Of a stretch of 45,418 bases of DNA, positions 15,597 through 24,158 are shown piece by piece. A program made the translations under genes and the position numbers. The stretch spans positions 1 through 45,418 of the forward strand of contig CALFLU010000059.1 in NCBI GenBank assembly GCA_937880125.1. The letters run 5' to 3'. The stretch comes from an uncultured Eubacteriaceae bacterium. Its GTDB lineage: Bacteria; Bacillota; Clostridia; Eubacteriales; UBA1433. Under the pieces are notes generated by a model. The model had not been told where the DNA came from and searched no databases. It saw only the letters and a program-made list of their open reading frames with translations. Each line of letters begins with the position of its first letter. Within the stretch, counting starts at the first letter, position 1.

Positions 15597-16847
15597 ATGA
15601 AAAAAGAAGTGGTGTCAAAAGACGTTCATCGCATCAAGATATTGATCATGAGCATGCTTATTTTGATTATTGGCGGTATTTCGTATTCATGGGGGCTTGT
15701 ACAGCCTTATATCATGGAATATTATTCTGTCGATACTTCCTTTGCCAGCATTCCCTTTTCCATCAATTTGGGTATTTTTGTCGTCGGCAACTTAATCGGC
15801 GGCAAATTGCAACAAATTTTCTCCACACAAAAGGCACTGTATATTGGTATTTTTATGAAATGCTTCGGTTTGTTTACTTCCGGCTTTGTGCCCGCAGGTG
15901 CACCGTGGCTGCTGATTGTGACCTATGGCATCATCGTGGGCATTGGCGGCGGCGTGGTCTATAACACACTGCTTACCGCAATGCAAAATTATTTTCCCGA
16001 CAAAAAAGGTATGGCCACGGGATTTATTTTATGCATGATGGGAATTTCGGGATTTTATTTGTCTCCGATTATCAACTATATTTTGACTCATTATTCGTTG
16101 AAGCTGATGTTTGCGGCGCTGGGCACCATGGCCTTTGTTGCGGGCATGATCGGCGCTTATTTTGTTAAAGACCCCTCTGCGGACTATGTACAAAAACATA
16201 TTGCACATAAAAATATCAAAGTAAATCACTCCATGCAATTTGCACCGCAACAAATGTTGAAAACCAAGCAATTTTATCTGATTACTTTTTCGATTTTTCT
16301 CGCCGTTCCCGGCTTTATGCTCATTAACCCGCAGTTTGTTTTATTGGGCGAAGAAAGGCTCATTACCGATGCACAAGCGCTGACAGCCGTGATGTTTGCC
16401 GCCATTTTTCAGGCGGCGGGTCGTTTGTCTGTGCCGTTTTTATCCGACAAGCTGGGCAGAACCAACCTTTTGTTCTTTATTTTTCTTTTCAGTGCACTGT
16501 CAATTTTCGGCCTTGCATTTGTTAAGGGAATTCTCTACCCTGTTCTCTTCGTGGCGCTGGCGTTTTTCTACGGTGGTGTAATGGGGCTGTATCCCTCTTT
16601 AACTTCGGACTATTTTGGTCTGCGACATGCTGGGATCAATTATTCGCTTGTTCTAATCGGATTCGGTACGGCATCCATTCTTTGCCCCATCCTTATCAGA
16701 GCCGTAAAAGGCACAGCGATGGGCCCCTCCCTTTCCTTTGCCATTGCGGGGGGAGCTGCGGTAATTGGCATGGTGCTCGTTATTTTGCTGAGAAAATATC
16801 CGCATGAAGAAATCGCATCACTTGGCGGCGAAAAACACCAGCCATGA
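15597..16847 (+). CDS. MFS transporter, oxalate/formate antiporter (OFA) family
   Basis: The product is 416 residues with 12 membrane segments. OFA-type features are the SYSWGLVQPY segment in helix 1, GNLIGGKLQQ, the Gly-rich GIIVGIGGGVVYNT in helix 4, FPDKKGMATGFILC, and SDKLGRTNL in the middle. The family exchanges or symports small carboxylates. Its place beside a CoA-transferase gene and an FCD regulator supports uptake of an organic acid; the exact substrate is open. GGAG lies 6 nt before ATG 15597. Confidence 0.88.
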   Translation: MKKEVVSKDVHRIKILIMSMLILIIGGISYSWGLVQPYIMEYYSVDTSFASIPFSINLGIFVVGNLIGGKLQQIFSTQKALYIGIFMKCFGLFTSGFVPAGAPWLLIVTYGIIVGIGGGVVYNTLLTAMQNYFPDKKGMATGFILCMMGISGFYLSPIINYILTHYSLKLMFAALGTMAFVAGMIGAYFVKDPSADYVQKHIAHKNIKVNHSMQFAPQQMLKTKQFYLITFSIFLAVPGFMLINPQFVLLGEERLITDAQALTAVMFAAIFQAAGRLSVPFLSDKLGRTNLLFFIFLFSALSIFGLAFVKGILYPVLFVALAFFYGGVMGLYPSLTSDYFGLRHAGINYSLVLIGFGTASILCPILIRAVKGTAMGPSLSFAIAGGAAVIGMVLVILLRKYPHEEIASLGGEKHQP

Positions 16848-16975
16848 TTTTTTTGCAAAGTACAGGCAGTAAGAAATTTAAAACACAAGAAAATATATCT
16901 TTTTCCATAGAAGGATGTTAAAGAGCATAATAAATTTATTTGTAACGGAAAATAATGATTTTGGCTTCTCACTTA

Positions 16976-17704
16976 TTATTTTAAATGTCGAATGATATCC
17001 AATTTTGCGCGTATCATTTTTTTCGCATTGAGTTCGATATCTGTCTCCAATGGCGCTTTGAGCAATGTGATATGTCTTCTTGCAGCCGCTTCGGCCACTT
17101 CACGATCCTTAAAGCTTACGGCATTGTAAATCAATCGGTGGACACCCACCAAATAATTATGCAGCTTTTTATCCGCAATCACATACATGCGGTATTTTTT
17201 TAACTTTGCATCGACTGCATCATAGGCATTAATCAAGTATTTGTTTTTACTGCAGAGTATGATGTATCGATGAAAATTGTCTTCTGCCTCCAAAAGCGCA
17301 CGATTGTCTTTCGCCGAATAGGCACGTTCCACTTCCTGGGTGTAGAAAAGCAGCTGCCTGAGTTGTTTTTCGGTAATGCGCTGTGCAGCATAACCTGCTG
17401 CCATGGGCTCGATCATATAACGAAAATCAATAATATCAAAATAGTCATCAACATCCAACGCCGAGACAAAGGTGCCTTTGTTGTAAATTTTCTTCACATG
17501 TCCCTCTTGTTCAAGTAAATCAAGGGCTTTGCGCAGCGGCGTTCGGCTGACATTGAGATATTCGGCGAGATGTGTTTCATTGATTTTGGATTCCGGCAAC
17601 AATTGAAATTCGATAATTTCGTTTAACAATACTTCATAGATAGCATCCGCTAAAGATTTAAACGGGTTATCTTGGAACAGTTTTTCTAAATCTGATTTAT
17701 GCAA
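16976..17704 (-). CDS. GntR-family (FadR/FCD) transcriptional regulator
   Basis: The product is 242 residues. The N-terminal winged helix has the GntR pattern INETHLAEYLNVSRTPLRKAL followed by EGHVKKIYNKGTFV (about residues 35-80). The C-terminal part is a helical FCD effector domain with likely metal ligands in DNFHRYIILCS and in RRHITLL near the end. FCD proteins usually sense small organic acids. I chose TTG 17704 because AGGAGG lies 4 nt upstream; no ATG exists in the early part of the frame. It is divergent from the CoA-transferase gene and probably controls it. Confidence 0.9.
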   Translation of the reverse strand: MHKSDLEKLFQDNPFKSLADAIYEVLLNEIIEFQLLPESKINETHLAEYLNVSRTPLRKALDLLEQEGHVKKIYNKGTFVSALDVDDYFDIIDFRYMIEPMAAGYAAQRITEKQLRQLLFYTQEVERAYSAKDNRALLEAEDNFHRYIILCSKNKYLINAYDAVDAKLKKYRMYVIADKKLHNYLVGVHRLIYNAVSFKDREVAEAAARRHITLLKAPLETDIELNAKKMIRAKLDIIRHLK

Positions 17705-17776
17705 GGCGCCTCCTTCTTTCTCTGTAATTTCAAGACAAAGCAAAGGTGTCTCGTCAAAAATTTTTCACGAATTTTT

Positions 17777-17845
17777 ATTGGTGATTACGTACCAATCTAC
17801 ACCAAATGTTTTTTATTTGAAACCGTATACAACTTTCGGTATGTT
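17777..17845 (+). promoter_or_regulatory. Divergent control region: palindromes and promoter of the CoA-transferase gene
   Basis: ATTGGT (17777-17782) and ACCAAT (17791-17796) form a perfect inverted repeat with an 8-nt spacer. A GTATAC palindrome (17825-17830) lies inside a likely promoter, TTGAAA (17817-17822) and TATGTT (17840-17845), spacing 17. These are plausible sites for the FCD regulator encoded next to them; binding is inferred only from position and symmetry. Confidence 0.45.
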
Positions 17846-17979
17846 AATTATATAGTATCACGAATCGTAAATTCAACCCAAATAATCACTTTGTGTAAAA
17901 ATGTTTTTTCAACAGATGCGATCGCTTTATATACAGACGTTTTTATTGCTCTGATTCTGTAAACCAAGGAGATGAAACA

Positions 17980-19284
17980 ATGAATTTTCAAGACACTTAT
18001 GAAAGCAAAAAAACATCTTTGCAAAATGCCGTAGAGTGCATTGTCGACGGAGATATCATTGAAGTGCAAGGTTCCGCACAAACCTCTTCGGCACTGCTCA
18101 ACGAGCTATATCAGCGAAAGGCTTCTCTGAAAAACATCGTCGTCAGCAGTTCGCTTTCGATACGCGATCACGATATGTTTGACGTGGCGGGCAACGATAC
18201 TTTTCGCTATCTTTCGTCGTTTTTAGGCGCCTATGAGCGAAAAGCCATCAAAAACGGGCGGCAAATGGATTATTTCTGTTTTCAACTGCGCCATTCCGAG
18301 GCTTTAAAAAAACTCAGACTGCGCCCCACCGTGCTGTTTGTCATGGCGCGTCCCATGGACGAAGAGGGCTATATGAATTTGAGCATCTGCCCCGGCGGCA
18401 TGGAAAGGCTGGCCGATGAGGCGCGCGAAGTCATTGTGCAAATCAATGAGCGGCTGCCCCATGTGCAAGGCAGTCGCATTCATATTAATCAGGTGACGGC
18501 CTGGTTTGAGCAAGACGAGGATCCCGCCACATTGCCCGGCGAAGCGCCTTCGGCATTGGACGAACAAGTCGCTTCGCACATCGTAGAGCGCGTGCCTAAC
18601 GGAGCGTGTCTGCAAATCGGTATCGGCGGCATATCCAACGCCGTGGGCTACAACTTGGTCAACCACAAGCACTTGGGCATCCATACCGAGATGTATACGG
18701 AGTCCATGTTTTTTCTGACACAAAAAGGAGCGGTGGACAACAGCGCAAAGCAGCTCGACAAAGGCCTCTCTGTAACGGGTTTTGCTTTGGGCAGCGCAGA
18801 GATGTACGCATTTTTGCATCACAACCCCAATGTCGTCACGCGTCCCCTTTCTTATACAAATAACCCTTATGTCATTGCACAGCAAGACAATTTTGTTTCA
18901 GTCAATTCATGCATCAGCATTGATCTTACCGGGCAAGTGTGTTCGGAATCCATTGGCGGCAAGCAGTTTAGCGGCACCGGCGGACAAGTCGATTTTGTTC
19001 GCGGCGCACAAATGAGTAAAGGAGGGATGTCTTTTATCGCGATGAAATCGACCAACACCAAAAAAGACGGCACGAGCATGTCCAAGATCGTATTTCAGCA
19101 CCCTGCGGGAGAAATTATCACGACGCCGAGAACCGACGTACAATATGTTGTCACCGAATACGGCGTGGCGGATTTGCTGCATGAAACCGCCTCCAACAGG
19201 GCGAGAAAGCTGATTACCATTGCACATCCGTCGTTTCGTGACGAACTTACCTATCAGGCGAAGCAGGCGGGATTTTTGCTGTAA
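17980..19284 (+). CDS. Class I CoA-transferase (acetyl-CoA hydrolase/transferase, 4-hydroxybutyrate or butyrate type)
   Basis: The product is 434 residues, typical of the Cat1/4-hydroxybutyrate CoA-transferase group. The Gly-rich CoA loop IGIGGISNAVG lies near 213-223 and the catalytic glutamate is probably Glu237 in HTEMYTESM. The C-terminal TEYGVADL and IAHPSFRDEL motifs are conserved. The enzyme moves CoA from a donor such as acetyl-CoA to another carboxylic acid. With an OFA carrier, an FCD regulator and a YkvI-like carrier around it, it likely activates an imported organic acid. AGGAG lies 8 nt before ATG 17980. Confidence 0.88.
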   Translation: MNFQDTYESKKTSLQNAVECIVDGDIIEVQGSAQTSSALLNELYQRKASLKNIVVSSSLSIRDHDMFDVAGNDTFRYLSSFLGAYERKAIKNGRQMDYFCFQLRHSEALKKLRLRPTVLFVMARPMDEEGYMNLSICPGGMERLADEAREVIVQINERLPHVQGSRIHINQVTAWFEQDEDPATLPGEAPSALDEQVASHIVERVPNGACLQIGIGGISNAVGYNLVNHKHLGIHTEMYTESMFFLTQKGAVDNSAKQLDKGLSVTGFALGSAEMYAFLHHNPNVVTRPLSYTNNPYVIAQQDNFVSVNSCISIDLTGQVCSESIGGKQFSGTGGQVDFVRGAQMSKGGMSFIAMKSTNTKKDGTSMSKIVFQHPAGEIITTPRTDVQYVVTEYGVADLLHETASNRARKLITIAHPSFRDELTYQAKQAGFLL

Positions 19285-19292
19285 TTGAAACC

Positions 19293-19367
19293 ATGACACA
19301 GGGAAAGCGCGGATTGGATAACGCATTTGTCAAACATCTGCGCCCGGTGCCTACGTTTAAGTTTTAA
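19293..19367 (+). other. 24-codon mini open frame between CoA-transferase and YkvI-like gene
   Basis: ATG 19293 opens a 24-codon frame (start MTQGKRGLDN, end PVPTFKF) with no ribosome binding site. It may be chance, or the remnant of a gene end. The 167-nt gap holds nothing else that I recognise except the strong AGGAGG of the next gene. Confidence 0.2.
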
Positions 19368-19451
19368 TCGCCGCAGCACACCGACCCGACAAGACATCAC
19401 TGCAGCATGATGCGTAACAATTGAACGAATTTCTATTTAAGGAGGATAACA

Positions 19452-20654
19452 ATGAAAGTTAAAAGTGGAAGATATTTTACCGCTTTGTCGATCGGCGTGG
19501 CTTCCGTGTGGTTTTCTTCTCACTGCGGAGCAGGTTTTGCTTCGGGAACACAGGAGGTCTCCTATTTTGTGCGCCACGGTTGGACAACCATTTTTATGCC
19601 GATATTTTCCATGACAGGTGTGGGACTGATCATGTATGTCGGTTTGGAAATTGCCAGACTTCAACAAGTCTTTGCCTACAACGAAGTGGTTCATAAAGCT
19701 TTTGTACCGTATAATAAAGTTTTAGCCAACGCCTACGACGTTTATCGATCAATTGCCATGGTGCTTGCTCCCGCTGCCTGTTTGGCCGGCGGCGCAGCGC
19801 TGTTTAACCAAATATTTGGTCTCCCTAATTTTCTTGGCACATTGGTCATGCTCTTTTTAACGGTTTTGATGTGTATATTCGGCGCAAAATTTATCAGAAT
19901 GTTCGGTACGGCACTGACGATTTTGATGATTATTCTAGTCTTGCTCATTACGGGGTTTGGCATATATGCTTTTAGAGAAAATATCGGCTATCATATTTCA
20001 AACCGTGTAATGTATACCTCTTATAAGTCATCCTTTATGTTTGCGTGGACCTACTTAAACTTCCAGTCGGGCATGTGGGCCGTGGCGGCTGCTGCCGCAG
20101 TAGGTATTCGCTATCGAAACGAAGCCAGAGGCGCAGTAATTACCGGTGTTGTCTTGAACTCGTTGATGCTGGTTGCTGTATGCACCATGATTATGGGCGG
20201 AATGCCCGAAGTGGCAACTGACGCCGAAGCAAAGTTATTGCCGACACTTTATGTGGTGAATCAATTGGATATACCGTTCTTTAATATAGCTTATCCGCTG
20301 CTGCTCTTTTCTGCACTGATAACCACCTCCGTCGGATTCGTCTTTACCTCACAAACGCGTTTTGCTTTGATATTTTTGAAAAAGATGGAAAATAAAAAGC
20401 TGAAAAACGCGATCATTTCCACCAGCTGGCTCATTGTCGTTTGGCTCGTATCACAATTCGGATTGCTTGCCATCATTAACAAAGGATACGCCGCATCCGG
20501 ATGGATCAGCATGTTCTTAATGATTGTGCCCATGTCTATCTTAGGTATTCGCAATAAAATGCGCTATCGAAGAATGGAAGAAGAAGGCAAGCTGCCTCCG
20601 GGACTGGACAATCGGATCGACGCCGATGAAAATCCTGTTACCGAGAGTATTTAA
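19452..20654 (+). CDS. YkvI-like membrane transporter (amino-acid/APC-type)
   Basis: The product is 400 residues with about ten membrane segments. The N-terminus shows the pattern shared with LeuT-fold carriers: GVASVWFSSHCGAGFASGTQE, where the Gly-rich unwound helix carries GAGFASG. The cytoplasmic tail (from about 370) is acidic. It resembles B. subtilis YkvI, whose substrate is not known. It follows the CoA-transferase on the same strand after 167 nt with its own AGGAGG, and is closed by a strong terminator, so the two may form an operon. Confidence 0.8.
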   Translation: MKVKSGRYFTALSIGVASVWFSSHCGAGFASGTQEVSYFVRHGWTTIFMPIFSMTGVGLIMYVGLEIARLQQVFAYNEVVHKAFVPYNKVLANAYDVYRSIAMVLAPAACLAGGAALFNQIFGLPNFLGTLVMLFLTVLMCIFGAKFIRMFGTALTILMIILVLLITGFGIYAFRENIGYHISNRVMYTSYKSSFMFAWTYLNFQSGMWAVAAAAAVGIRYRNEARGAVITGVVLNSLMLVAVCTMIMGGMPEVATDAEAKLLPTLYVVNQLDIPFFNIAYPLLLFSALITTSVGFVFTSQTRFALIFLKKMENKKLKNAIISTSWLIVVWLVSQFGLLAIINKGYAASGWISMFLMIVPMSILGIRNKMRYRRMEEEGKLPPGLDNRIDADENPVTESI

Positions 20655-20687
20655 CACTTTTACTTGACTGTGACATCTCTTCTAATC

Positions 20688-20732
20688 ATAAAAATGCGGA
20701 TGTACAACAACTTTATATATCCGCATTTTTAT
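20688..20732 (+). terminator. Terminator after the YkvI-like gene
   Basis: A 14-bp stem (20688-20701 with 20719-20732) with a T run in the 3' arm, 33 nt after the stop. Confidence 0.85.
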
Positions 20733-20757
20733 GTACAGAAGTTGACAAAACACCTGT

Positions 20758-21072
20758 TCAGTCTTGCACTTTGCCGTTGAGAAAGGCCATGATGGCTTTG
20801 CGGTTGTTGATGACAAAGCGGTATTCTTTGCCTTTTTTTGTGACAATGGCCATGCCGTTGGGCACGATGCCCAGGGTGCGAAAGGCTTTGATGTGTTTGA
20901 TTTCGTTATAGTGAATGCGGCTTTGCCCTTTTTGGATATTGACTTTATGGGATTGAAACGTCATGCCCTTCTCGTCAAAGTGCAGCCTGCCGCCCACGGC
21001 CTCGCGCCCTCTGAACAAATTGGCTGCTTTGCTCGTTCCGATAAAGTTGGCAGGTTGTGTGTTGTTGGCCAT
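20758..21072 (-). CDS. Small protein with a PH/GRAM-like fold, unknown function
   Basis: The product is 104 residues. The middle has alternating strands (GGRLHFDEKGMTFQS, SRIHYNEIKHIKAF, MAIVTKKGKEYRFVI) and a final helix (NNRKAIMAFLNG), the order of a PH-like or GRAM domain. No membrane segment is seen. AAAGGAG lies before ATG 21072. It converges on the YkvI-like gene and stands alone. The fold call is by pattern only. Confidence 0.7.
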   Translation of the reverse strand: MANNTQPANFIGTSKAANLFRGREAVGGRLHFDEKGMTFQSHKVNIQKGQSRIHYNEIKHIKAFRTLGIVPNGMAIVTKKGKEYRFVINNRKAIMAFLNGKVQD

Positions 21073-21213
21073 GGACTTGGCTCCTTTGCGGTGAAAAATT
21101 ATCTTTCTTTGTGTTTATCATACCACAGGGCAAGGGATTTTGAACCAAAAAAATTGTGCGCAACTGTCTGCTATGGAACCGTTTTTTTGATGAAGGCGAC
21201 ACATGGGCGCTTT

Positions 21214-21531
21214 TCAGCGCGCCTTGGGGCAACAGGTGCGATTTTTGCAGCCGCTGCAGTGCACTGAGAGAATATCGTGCAGCGCAGAGAGGCTGCTGCT
21301 GTGGCTGCGTGCCACACAGGTGCTGCGCCGTTTGGCATGATCAAGGGCGCACTTTGTCATTTTATAAGAAACCGTGCCCGTAAAGACAATCATTAAATCG
21401 GCGTTACCGATCTTTTGTACCATGGTGGACTGGGGTTGTGTGAACACTTTGGCGCGACAGCCATAGGCTTTGCAGGTGTCTTTGTAGAGGCGATGCATGC
21501 GGTCGTTGCCGCCGATGATGACTACACTCAT
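21214..21531 (-). CDS. DUF2325 protein
   Basis: The product is 105 residues from ATG 21531 (AAAGGAG upstream). It has the DUF2325 features: SVVIIGGNDRM at the start, the conserved YKDTCKAYG, then LMIVFTGTVSYKM and a late VARSHSSSLSAL. The C-terminus carries an added Cys-rich tail (CSGC and CC within the last 15 residues), which could bind metal. The family's function is unknown. Confidence 0.85.
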   Translation of the reverse strand: MSVVIIGGNDRMHRLYKDTCKAYGCRAKVFTQPQSTMVQKIGNADLMIVFTGTVSYKMTKCALDHAKRRSTCVARSHSSSLSALHDILSVHCSGCKNRTCCPKAR

Positions 21532-21644
21532 GGAGAACTCCTTTTGGTTAGATATATCTAACTTTTGAAACAAGCATACCACTTCCCTCTTTGTCTGTCA
21601 AGAAAGACGGCCGATTTTTTGACCGTTATTTTTGCAATAAGCGC

Positions 21645-21670
21645 AAAAAAAAGAGCCTTGCGGCTCTTTG
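21645..21670 (-). terminator. Terminator after the first DsrE-like gene
   Basis: An 8-bp stem (21650-21657 with 21662-21669, loop of 4) is followed by a run of T on the minus strand. Confidence 0.85.
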
Positions 21671-21689
21671 GATTCGGACGGTGTTTTTG

Positions 21690-22019
21690 TTAGGGTTTGA
21701 TGTAGCCGTAGCCTTCCGCTTGTTTTTCGGTGACTTCAATGATGCCTGCTACCACAACCACAACGCCCTGTGCCAAGTCATCTTCGGGGACATTAAAATA
21801 TGCCAGCGCATTGCGGCAGGCGGCAAAGACGACGCCTTTTTTTGCCAGTTCGTCAAACATTGCGGGACGCGGATAATCTTTTTTCACAAATTGTACGGCT
21901 TCGCCGTCACAAACCAACTCCACGGTGGCATTGGGTCTTGCAACCAGGGCGTTATTGACATTGACCAAGGCTCCTTCCCATTTTGCCATGTCTACAACGT
22001 GTACTACAATTTTCAACAT
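21690..22019 (-). CDS. DsrE/DsrF-like family protein, copy A
   Basis: The product is 109 residues from ATG 22019 (AAAGGAG upstream). It is a Rossmann-like protein starting MLKIVVHVVDMAKWEGAL and carrying the conserved cysteine in VFAACRNAL, then GIIEVTEKQAEGYGYIKP. This is the DsrE-like group, some members of which carry sulfur on the cysteine. It has the same length as the next gene upstream and shares its motifs throughout, so the two arose by duplication. Each copy has its own terminator. Confidence 0.85.
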   Translation of the reverse strand: MLKIVVHVVDMAKWEGALVNVNNALVARPNATVELVCDGEAVQFVKKDYPRPAMFDELAKKGVVFAACRNALAYFNVPEDDLAQGVVVVVAGIIEVTEKQAEGYGYIKP

Positions 22020-22165
22020 ATCATGCTCCTTTTGCCTTGCGCGCATTTGTTTGGCGCATGCGGCGTTTTTTTGATGTTTGATCGGCATTGTTGTATTTTT
22101 ACGATACCACAAAATTTCTCTTTTTCCAATCTTTACCAACAAAAATATAAAAAATATTTACACAA

Positions 22166-22194
22166 CAAAAAAGAGAGTGCTGCCACTCTCTTTT
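22166..22194 (-). terminator. Terminator after the second DsrE-like gene
   Basis: An 11-bp stem (22169-22179 with 22184-22194, loop of 4) continues on the minus strand into a run of T. Confidence 0.85.
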
Positions 22195-22227
22195 CGACAT
22201 GCTCAATTTTGGATTGTCTGTGTGTAT

Positions 22228-22557
22228 TTAGGGTCTGATATAGGCATAGCCTGCGTTTTGTTTTTCGGCAAGTTCAATGACCCCTGCGCCCACAATTTTG
22301 ACCTCTGCGGGAACGCTGTCTTCGGCTACTTCATTATTGCGCAGCGCATTGCGGCAAGCGGCAAATTTGACGCCTCTGTCGATGAGTTCCTGATAAATTT
22401 CGGGGCGCTCATAGTCACTTGCAAAAAAGTTGACCGCTGCTGCATTGGCGAGCATTTCCACGGTGGCGTCGCTTTGTGCGTTGAGGGCATTGCGCGCGTT
22501 TTCAAGGGCAAGGTGCCATTTTTCCATCTCGTCTACATGAAAAATAATTTGAATCAT
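22228..22557 (-). CDS. DsrE/DsrF-like family protein, copy B
   Basis: The product is 109 residues from ATG 22557 (AAAGGAG upstream). It aligns end to end without gaps with copy A: IIFHVDEMEKWHLALENARNAL here against IVVHVVDMAKWEGALVNVNNAL there, the same FAACRNAL cysteine block, and GVIELAEKQNAGYAYIRP at the end. Both keep the cysteine, so both may be active. Possible roles are sulfur transfer or small-molecule redox sensing; there is no sulfur-oxidation operon nearby. Confidence 0.85.
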   Translation of the reverse strand: MIQIIFHVDEMEKWHLALENARNALNAQSDATVEMLANAAAVNFFASDYERPEIYQELIDRGVKFAACRNALRNNEVAEDSVPAEVKIVGAGVIELAEKQNAGYAYIRP

Positions 22558-22658
22558 TGGTTGCTCCTTTCATCTGACTCATAATCGATGGTCTGTTTCT
22601 CTTTCAGTATAGCACAGTTCTTTTCGATTTCCTATTTTTTTCCACAGCGCAGGGTGAT

Positions 22659-23159
22659 TCAATTCTCTTTTTCTTCCAAGGAAAACCATATCTGACGGTG
22701 GTAGTCCTGCCTGTCGGCGCCTGTGGCGGGATAGACTTCGATGACGGTGCCGCCCGGTCGAAAGGGTTGGTTTTGAAAAAACTCACCGAATACATAGGCA
22801 TAGACTTCATCCAAAACGTCGGCGGCTTGTCCAACGCAATCAAACACCCCATAGGTTGCTGCGGGTATGTGCAAAACGCGCAGCGCTTTATCTTCGCACG
22901 CCTCGCCGCCATAGTGGGCGCCGATGCCATAGGCAAAGTCGTCTTCGGCCTCGTAGTAGTCGGGCGTAATGCCGATGAGGGCGTCTTTGAACAGATTGTT
23001 TTTATGGGCCAGGTCTGCCAGGCGCGCAACGGTTCCCTCTTGCATGCAACGATGCCAAAAGGCGGGTATAAGCTCTTTGTTGCGGGATTTGTCCTTTGGA
23101 AAGCGCTTGATTTTGGCAATGACGTCAAAGGCTTCTGCGTTTACGATTTTATGTTTCAT
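22659..23159 (-). CDS. GyrI-like small-molecule-binding domain protein
   Basis: The product is 166 residues with the layout of the AraC-effector/GyrI (SHV) domain: an initial strand, a central WHRCMQEGT helix, GITPDYYEAEDDFAYGIGAHY, then IPAATYGVFDCVG and a late EVYPATG. No DNA-binding domain is attached, so it is a stand-alone effector-binding protein. GGGGAG lies before ATG 23159. It is divergent from the hydratase gene. Confidence 0.8.
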   Translation of the reverse strand: MKHKIVNAEAFDVIAKIKRFPKDKSRNKELIPAFWHRCMQEGTVARLADLAHKNNLFKDALIGITPDYYEAEDDFAYGIGAHYGGEACEDKALRVLHIPAATYGVFDCVGQAADVLDEVYAYVFGEFFQNQPFRPGGTVIEVYPATGADRQDYHRQIWFSLEEKEN

Positions 23160-23245
23160 TTTCTTCTCCCCGGGGTGTTTTGTTGTGTGCAGGATTGGAT
23201 TTTATTTATTTTTATTATAGCATTTTTTATCTGCGAAGGAATTGT

Positions 23246-23274
23246 TTGATTTCAAAGCGGGTGCGATTTATAAT
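23246..23274 (+). promoter_or_regulatory. Promoter for the hydratase gene
   Basis: TTGATT (23246-23251) and TATAAT (23269-23274) are 17 nt apart, 46 nt before ATG 23320. Confidence 0.7.
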
Positions 23275-23319
23275 AATATGAGAATATACGACCGAAAAAA
23301 GCGAAAGAGAGAAACGATT

Positions 23320-24102
23320 ATGATGGATGCATCTTTTCACCGACAAATGGCGGACAAACTCTGGCAGTCGGCCATAAAGGCCCAATCCATTGAGGCCTTC
23401 AGCGATGCTTATCCCGAAATGACCCTGGAAGACAGCCGAAAAATTCAGCAAATCAACATTGCCCGCAGGCTGGATATGGGGCACAAAATCGTCGGCAAAA
23501 AAGTGGGCGCCACGAACAAAGTCATGCAGGAGATGCTCAATTTGCAGGAACCCGTGATGGGATACTTGCTCAGCGATATCATCAAAACGCCGCGGGACAG
23601 CATTGTGCGCGCTTCGCAGATTAAGCCTTTTATCGAGTGCGAGGTGGGTTTTGTCATGGCTGAGACCCTTGAGGGCCCTAATGTGCAGCCCTATGACGTA
23701 CTGCGCTGTGTGGCGGGGGCCGTGCCCACGATAGAGGTGCCTGATATGCGCATTCACGGCAACGTAAAAATGCTGGACGCCCTGGCGGACAATGTCTACA
23801 ACGGCTATTTGGTGGTTGGGGACGTGATGGCCGATGTGCGCGGGCTGGACTTTTCCGACATTGCCTTGACGCTTTATCAAAACGACAAGGCGGTTTGCTT
23901 TTCCAACAGCGCAGCGGCCATGGGCAGCCCCATTTATGTGGTGGCGTGGCTTGCCAACAAGCTTGCCGAATACGGCGAGCGCCTCGAAAAGGGTGATGTT
24001 GTCATCACAGGCTCGCTCAACCCTGCCTTCTACATTGAGGCGGGCGACAAATTTGTTGCCGACTTCGGGCCTCTGGGGCGGGTGCAGGCGATGTTTGAGT
24101 AA
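23320..24102 (+). CDS. 2-keto-4-pentenoate hydratase family protein (MhpD/DmpE-like)
   Basis: The product is 260 residues, the usual MhpD length. The core motifs are KIVGKKVGATNKVMQ, EPVMGYLLSD, a FIECEVGFVM metal-binding block (with glutamates), VPTIEVPD, and the end block GDVVITGSLNPAF. The family adds water to 2-hydroxypenta-2,4-dienoates or decarboxylates related acids. No other aromatic-degradation gene is near, so the substrate is uncertain. I used ATG 23320 (GAGAGAAA upstream); an in-frame ATG at 23242 lies in the promoter. Confidence 0.88.
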   Translation: MMDASFHRQMADKLWQSAIKAQSIEAFSDAYPEMTLEDSRKIQQINIARRLDMGHKIVGKKVGATNKVMQEMLNLQEPVMGYLLSDIIKTPRDSIVRASQIKPFIECEVGFVMAETLEGPNVQPYDVLRCVAGAVPTIEVPDMRIHGNVKMLDALADNVYNGYLVVGDVMADVRGLDFSDIALTLYQNDKAVCFSNSAAAMGSPIYVVAWLANKLAEYGERLEKGDVVITGSLNPAFYIEAGDKFVADFGPLGRVQAMFE

Positions 24103-24115
24103 TTGATACGACAGT

Positions 24116-24144
24116 AAAAGCCGACTCCATGGTCGGCTTTTTTC
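24116..24144 (+). terminator. Terminator after the hydratase gene
   Basis: A perfect 10-bp stem (24116-24125 with 24132-24141, loop of 6) is followed by T residues. Confidence 0.9.
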
Positions 24145-24158
24145 TTTTGTCTGCAGAG

